Source: Clostridium lundense DSM 17049 (lineage in GTDB: Bacteria; Bacillota; Clostridia; Clostridiales; Clostridiaceae). From it: 64,000 nucleotides of DNA. How positions within the stretch are numbered: position 1 is the first letter of the stretch; each line of letters starts with the position of its first letter. Location of the stretch: the NCBI RefSeq assembly GCF_000619945.1, contig NZ_JHVC01000008.1, positions 124,001-188,000 on the forward strand. Direction: 5' to 3'. Shown piece by piece: positions 60,192 through 64,000 of this stretch. Below the pieces are notes generated by a model that was not told where the DNA came from, did no database searches, and was given only the letters and a program-made list of their open reading frames with translations. The translations under genes and the position numbers were made by a program.

Positions 60192-60863
60192 CTATTCACT
60201 TTTAATATCCTTATTTTTAAAAGCTTTCAATCCATATTTATAGGCTAAATATATAATTACTATTGCCATTATAAATAATGGAATTGATAATTTTAAAATA
60301 AGAAATTTAAACTTACAAATATTTCTTACTATAATCCATAAAACTAAGAAAACTGGAAACAAATACCTAGGATTTTCAAATTCTATCATTCCAAAGCTAT
60401 TAGCAAGTGCCGATATTGTCATGAAGAAAACAAATGATAATAAAAATATACCTATACTAGAAAAAACATTTAATTCAGAAAATATTATTCCTAAAAAAAC
60501 AACTCCTTCTTTCCCTGAATTTATACTATATTGAAATAAAATCACTAGTATAGAAGCTATACTTGAAATTCCTAAAAAAATCTTAAAAATATTATCATAA
60601 ATTTCTTTTCTCCTATACCCCAAACTAACAAAACAATTTAAATCATTACAAATAGACTCAACTATATAACTTATACTGCCAATATAAAAATATAACATTA
60701 CAAAAAAGAGACCATCATAGCTTTCTGATAATATTAAACTTAAAGATAACAATAAAACCTCAAAAATAATGAGAAGAGCAGATAAAACTCTTCGTTGACT
60801 AGCAAAAATCAAGCTCAGCATATACTTAAATCTTTGTATCTTTAACGTTTGTAGCGAATTCAT
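60192..60863 (-). CDS. membrane protein related to the nearby permeases
   Basis: 223 aa, six helices. It has a turn CFVSLGYRRKEIYDNIF like those of the two permease-like proteins at 55924 and 57528, suggesting it is a paralogue. No ATPase or regulator is adjacent. AT-rich; function unknown. Confidence 0.65.
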   Translation of the reverse strand: MNSLQTLKIQRFKYMLSLIFASQRRVLSALLIIFEVLLLSLSLILSESYDGLFFVMLYFYIGSISYIVESICNDLNCFVSLGYRRKEIYDNIFKIFLGISSIASILVILFQYSINSGKEGVVFLGIIFSELNVFSSIGIFLLSFVFFMTISALANSFGMIEFENPRYLFPVFLVLWIIVRNICKFKFLILKLSIPLFIMAIVIIYLAYKYGLKAFKNKDIKSE

Positions 60864-60959
60864 ATAATCCCCCCTTAATCAGTTAGTTACTTATGCAACT
60901 AACTATATCACCTCTTCATATATTTGTCAATAATGTAATCCTATGCATTAAAAAAACAA

Positions 60960-60990
60960 AAACACCAAGATAAATCCTCTTGGTGTTTTT
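60960..60990. terminator. folT terminator hairpin
   Basis: AACACCAAGA and TCTTGGTGTT (about 60960-60987) with a short loop and flanking A/T runs, just after the folT stop on the minus strand. Confidence 0.75.
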
Positions 60991-60996
60991 TATTAT

Positions 60997-61512
60997 TTAA
61001 ACTGCCATTTTTTCATTATTTTTATTTAAACATGATCCTACAGCTTTCCATGCTGTATAAATAACAATAACTCTTATTGGTAGTTCTATTAAGTTTTTAA
61101 TTATTCTAGGTGTAATTATCGCATATACACCCTTTCCTGTTAACATAGAAAGCCATAATGTATTTAATCCTAAATTTATAAATAGTGTTATACTAATTGC
61201 TGCTATTGAAATGTTAACTATACTTTTAGATTTTTTATGAAGAAACATTCCATAAATAGCTCCAGATAATGCTGTGCTTACTGTAAATCCTGGAAAATAT
61301 GCTCCTTTTGGGAATATTAACATTCCAAGAATATCTGCTGAAGCTCCTGTTATTCCACCTACTAATGGTCCAAAAAGCATCCCTGCTAAAGCTAATGGCA
61401 AAAATCCAAAACTTACTCTAACTATAGGCGTTTCTATACCTAAAAATCTAGTAAGTATAACCTGTAATGCAACTAGAAGCCCAATAAAAACAATTTTTTT
61501 AGTGTCTCTCAT
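60997..61512 (-). CDS. folT: folate ECF transporter substrate-binding subunit FolT
   Basis: About 171 aa from MRDTKKIVFIG, with six helices. FGFLPLALAGMLFGPLVGGI and ADILGMLIFPKGAYFPGFT are those of FolT-type S components, which bind folates and dock to the shared EcfAA'T module. The start at 61512 has GGGGGGAG seven bases upstream; longer starts would be read inside the riboswitch. Confidence 0.9.
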   Translation of the reverse strand: MRDTKKIVFIGLLVALQVILTRFLGIETPIVRVSFGFLPLALAGMLFGPLVGGITGASADILGMLIFPKGAYFPGFTVSTALSGAIYGMFLHKKSKSIVNISIAAISITLFINLGLNTLWLSMLTGKGVYAIITPRIIKNLIELPIRVIVIYTAWKAVGSCLNKNNEKMAV

Positions 61513-61573
61513 AGTGCCACTCCCCCCTTCTTTTATAATAAGTTTTACTAATAGAGAAAAGTGGCCCCACGAC

Positions 61574-61686
61574 GTTAGTGGAATGCGGTAATTGCATCGC
61601 AAAAGTTTCATTATAATAAAACTTTTTTCGTCTAGTGGCAACTTCCAATCCAACTAGCACTTAACGCGCAACCACCTACTCTAACC
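61574..61686 (-). promoter_or_regulatory. THF riboswitch upstream of folT
   Basis: On the minus strand the aptamer reads GGTTAGAGTAGG, then the nearly invariant CGCGTTAAGTG, a central stem, and ends ATTACCGCATTCCACTAAC; GTTAG/CTAAC closes helix P1. These are hallmarks of the tetrahydrofolate class. Downstream, GCCACT (about 61553-61558) can pair with AGTGGC beside the FolT ribosome binding site, suggesting control of translation. Confidence 0.85.
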
Positions 61687-61704
61687 AGCAACAACCTCGT
61701 ATTC

Positions 61705-61734
61705 ATTATATAACAAAATATAGAAAAAAAGCAA
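61705..61734 (-). promoter_or_regulatory. sigma-A promoter of the folT riboswitch transcript
   Basis: TTGCTT (61729-61734), 18-base spacer, TATAAT (61705-61710) on the minus strand, about 20 bases before the aptamer. Confidence 0.65.
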
Positions 61735-61945
61735 GGCGTTTTTTGACAATTTCCAAAATTGTTATAATTTACAGTTTTATCATTATAAATTATAAAATTA
61801 TGAGAATATCTCTTATTTTTTTAGTGGATAATTATCTACTTACCTTAAAGTCCTTGATTAAAACATATCATTAGTGATAAAATTATTAGATATGGGTCAT
61901 ATCTTAGGTAAAACTTATTATTTAAAATATAGTTAAATCTAATAT

Positions 61946-62082
61946 ATAAACAGAGTCCTAAGCTTAAGAGGGAGTTTTTTACTCCCTCTAAAACTTAGAA
62001 ATCGTTATCCAAGGACATAACGGCTCTTTAAGCCCTCTTTGAAGAATATGAGAATATTAGAGTGGGTAGTTATGGGATAAAT
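61946..62082 (+). mobile_element. 131-bp non-autonomous structured element, copy 2
   Basis: It begins after ATAAAC (61946-61951) and ends at GGGATAAAT (62077-62082). It shares with copy 1 (1384-1509, minus) the left ACAGAGT, AGAAATCGTTATCCA, GGCTCTTTA-like and GGGTAGT blocks. The hairpin GAGGGAGTTTTTTACTCCC differs in sequence from copy 1 but pairs equally well, i.e. compensatory change. It lies in the greA leader. Confidence 0.65.
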
Positions 62083-62111
62083 AAAAATATTATAGGATGG
62101 TGAAAGTTATA

Positions 62112-62576
62112 ATGGGAGAAATAATTCTTACTAAATCAGCTAAAAAGAAAATAGAAGATGAGTTAGAATACTTAAAAACAGTAAAAAGAGTAGAAATAAA
62201 AACTGCTTTAAAGCTTGCTCGTGCTCAAGGAGATTTAAGCGAAAATGCAGATTATAGTGCTGCAAAAGATGATCAATCATTAAATGAAACTAGAATATTA
62301 GAATTAGAAGCTCAATTAAAAAATTCTATAGTAGTAGAAAGTTCTACTGATGAAAATGTCTTTGATTTAAATAAAACTGCAGTAGTAAGATTTTATGATT
62401 TAGATGAAGATGAGGAAGTAACATTAGTAAGTTCTGTAGAATCTGATGTGAAAAATATGAAAATAAGTATAGAATCTCCTTTAGGAAAAGCTCTATATAA
62501 ATTACATATAGGCAACAAAGTAACTGTAGAATCTCCAGACGGTGACTACGACGTTGAAGTAATTAAAATATTATAA
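62112..62576 (+). CDS. greA: transcription elongation factor GreA/GreB family
   Basis: About 154 aa. N-terminal coiled-coil with acidic tip (LARAQGDLSENADYSAAKDD, ETRILELEAQL) and FKBP-like C-terminal domain (IESPLGKALYKLHIGNKVTV). It rescues backtracked RNA polymerase. The start at 62112 (MGEIIL) has GGTGA eight bases upstream; ATG at 62097 lacks a site. Terminator follows (62583-62614). Confidence 0.9.
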   Translation: MGEIILTKSAKKKIEDELEYLKTVKRVEIKTALKLARAQGDLSENADYSAAKDDQSLNETRILELEAQLKNSIVVESSTDENVFDLNKTAVVRFYDLDEDEEVTLVSSVESDVKNMKISIESPLGKALYKLHIGNKVTVESPDGDYDVEVIKIL

Positions 62577-62582
62577 TCATTA

Positions 62583-62614
62583 AATAGGACTAGATATTTA
62601 AAACTAGTCCTATT
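62583..62614. terminator. greA terminator
   Basis: AATAGGACTAG and CTAGTCCTATT, an 11-bp stem with T-rich flanks. Confidence 0.8.
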
Positions 62615-62644
62615 ATTATAAATTCAACGTAATTTAAAAATACA

Positions 62645-62977
62645 CTAATATATAGTTTTATTAAAAGGTTCAGATTTTATATATAGTTCAAATAAAGCAT
62701 CCGCATCCTGTTCACTTATTTTCCCACCGGATAAATTTCTATATAGTATGTACAAATTAGCATTTAGCTCAGGATCACTTAATTTTGTTTCTTTCATCTT
62801 TTTATCTATTCTCTCTAATAAACTTAAAGAATTTTCCTTAAGTTGCACATTTATTATTTCTAATATTTCCTCAGCTTCTTTTGTAATCTGCCTATCTGTA
62901 GAAACAAGCTTTATAGTTATAGCTCTTGATTGAATTTTTTTTAATATATCTTTACTTATTAATATTTTATCTTCCAT
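62645..62977 (-). CDS. hypothetical protein (110 aa)
   Basis: Soluble, helical, acidic (LISKDILKKIQSRAITIKLV, YILYRNLSGGKISEQDADAL). Unrecognised. The start at 62977 (MEDKIL) has GGAGG eight bases upstream. Confidence 0.6.
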   Translation of the reverse strand: MEDKILISKDILKKIQSRAITIKLVSTDRQITKEAEEILEIINVQLKENSLSLLERIDKKMKETKLSDPELNANLYILYRNLSGGKISEQDADALFELYIKSEPFNKTIY

Positions 62978-63130
62978 CACAAATACCTCCACAAATAATA
63001 AATAATAATTTTATATAAAACCATATGATTAATAATCTAATTACATTATATCATACTTAGATTTATATATATAAACAAATGTAAAAAAAATGTGAAAATG
63101 TATCCATAATATGATACATATACTAAAAAA

Positions 63131-63156
63131 AGATATGGTTTAACTCAACCATATCT
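63131..63156 (-). terminator. terminator of the DUF896 gene
   Basis: AGATATGGTT and AACCATATCT (10-bp arms) followed on the minus strand by seven T. Confidence 0.85.
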
Positions 63157-63345
63157 TTATTGCTTAGGTTTCTTATTCGATACTCTTCCCATTCCTTCTA
63201 ACTGAGCTCTAAAATTATTCCTGAATTTTTCCAAATATTGTTCTTTCAATGCTTTTTGCTCTATTTGTTCTTCTTCTGTCAAACCTTCTTCTCGACTTTT
63301 CTTATATAAAAAATTAATTTTAGCTATCAATTCTTCCATAGTCAT
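63157..63345 (-). CDS. DUF896 (YnzC-like) small protein
   Basis: 62 aa. MEELIAKINFLYKKSREEGL, then TEEEQIEQKALKEQYLEKF, matches DUF896. The start at 63345 has AAAGGGAGG seven bases upstream. A role in DNA-damage response (SOS operon member YnzC) is reported for Bacillus relatives; here unknown. Confidence 0.85.
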   Translation of the reverse strand: MTMEELIAKINFLYKKSREEGLTEEEQIEQKALKEQYLEKFRNNFRAQLEGMGRVSNKKPKQ

Positions 63346-63436
63346 AAAAAAACCTCCCTTTAGCAGCACAAATATTTTAACATTATATCATAAACAATTA
63401 ATATTCTCAATATCTGAAAAGGTTATGCGGTTTATC

Positions 63437-64000
63437 TTATATCAATATTCCTGCTATAGTTGCAGTCATAAAAGCAGATAAAGATCCTCCAATTAAAGCT
63501 CTAACTCCTAGCTTTGCAATTTCTTGACGTCTTTCTGGAGCAAGTCCGCCTATACCCCCAATTTGTACTGCAATGGAACTAATATTTGCAAAACCACAAA
63601 GAGCGTATGTAAGTATTACTATTGTCTTTTGACTTATTGCTCCACTTTTAATCATAGGTGATAAATTTGCATAAGCTACAAATTCATTTAAAACTATCTT
63701 TTGTCCTAAAAGATCTCCTGCTGTTATAATATCTTTAACAGGTACTCCCATAATAAATGCTAAAGGAGCAAATACTCTTCCCATAATCCAACCTAAACTT
63801 AAATAGTTCATTCCAACTAGTCCACCAATCCATCCTATTATTGAATTAATCAATGCTATTAAAGCTACGAAGGCAAGAAGCATAGCTGCTACATTTAAAG
63901 CAAGTGATAATCCTTCACTGGCACCACTAGCTGCTGCATCTATGACACCTGTACTATTTCCCTCAAGTTCCATACATAATTTGCCCTTAGTTACTGGTGT
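63437..64000 (-). CDS. nupC: concentrative nucleoside transporter NupC, C-terminal part
   Basis: The frame continues to the window edge (TPVTKGKLCMELEGN) so the 5' part is missing. NSIIGWIGGLVGMNYLSLGW, VGDLLGQKIVLNEFVAY-like (ITAGDLLGQKIVLNEFVAYA) and CGFANISSIAVQIGGIG are NupC/CNT motifs. It imports nucleosides with sodium or protons. Confidence 0.9.
   Translation of the reverse strand, partial: TPVTKGKLCMELEGNSTGVIDAAASGASEGLSLALNVAAMLLAFVALIALINSIIGWIGGLVGMNYLSLGWIMGRVFAPLAFIMGVPVKDIITAGDLLGQKIVLNEFVAYANLSPMIKSGAISQKTIVILTYALCGFANISSIAVQIGGIGGLAPERRQEIAKLGVRALIGGSLSAFMTATIAGILI

Noticed and set aside
61735..61770. Plus-strand TTGACA and TATAAT pair near 61745
   Set aside because: The spacer is only 14 bases, too short for a good sigma-A promoter, and no gene begins nearby on that strand.

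Overview
The window is low-GC DNA with Gram-positive ribosome binding sites (AGGAGG) and typical clostridial gene content: a FliR-FlhB fusion, a clostridial flagellar operon with FlbD and the TIGR02530-type protein, a DUF896 protein and an ECF folate transporter under a THF riboswitch. It suggests a motile Clostridium sensu lato; I cannot assign a species from sequence alone. Most genes lie on the minus strand, so operons read from high to low coordinates. No rRNA, tRNA or CRISPR array was seen. Region 1 (about 70-25450) is a contractile injection system (CIS) locus. Reading from its promoter (25491-25519) it encodes: a sheath-like protein, two paralogous 141-aa tube-like proteins, a J-domain protein, two FHA proteins, two PP2C-type proteins (one fused to a membrane segment and TPR-like repeats), two unrecognised proteins likely to be baseplate parts, an Hsp70/actin-fold ATPase, a small membrane protein, a further putative baseplate protein, a DUF1795-like protein, a VgrG without toxin, two accessory proteins, a PAAR-like DUF4280 spike tip, and a 919-aa VgrG fused to a C-terminal nuclease-like toxin with its immunity gene. 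FHA and PP2C parts recall type VI secretion control. No AAA+ ClpV-like ATPase and no TssJLM-type envelope complex is present, and an Hsp70-like ATPase plus J-protein stand in the operon instead. Region 2 (70-4930) lies just downstream of the toxin-bearing VgrG. It holds a graveyard or reservoir of displaced toxin tips, each with its immunity gene: a CdiA-type nuclease tip with an immunity gene, a 105-aa tip with an immunity gene, a frameshifted tip and immunity pair that long-ORF searches miss, and a truncated toxin with an immunity gene. A 351-bp stretch about 97% identical to the live vgrG precedes the CdiA-type tip. The word TTATGCAGT (or TTATGTAGT) recurs at cassette boundaries. This arrangement suggests that the injected toxin is swapped by recombination. 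A 120-bp structured element, with a second copy of 131 bp upstream of greA, has inserted into the vgrG remnant. Region 3 (25520-27000) holds two small plus-strand genes, one with an apparent ATT start, and a bidirectional terminator. Region 4 (27045-52143) is a long flagellar gene cluster: flagellin, flgB-flgC-fliEFGHIJ-fliK-flgD-(TIGR02530)-flgE-flbD-motAB-fliL-fliO-fliP-fliQ-fliR/flhB-flhA-flhF-flhG-(PilZ)-sigD-two small genes-two FlgF/FlgG-type rod genes. It supplies the rod, hook, export gate, stator, placement GTPase/ATPase and sigma-28. Three palindromic tandem-word repeats sit in its intergenic gaps. Region 5 (52403-64000) is ordinary chromosomal content: DegV, Ssb, gamma carbonic anhydrase, a formate/nitrite transporter, a GntR-ABC transporter operon, membrane proteins, TraX, FolT with its THF riboswitch, GreA, DUF896 and a nucleoside transporter cut by the window edge.
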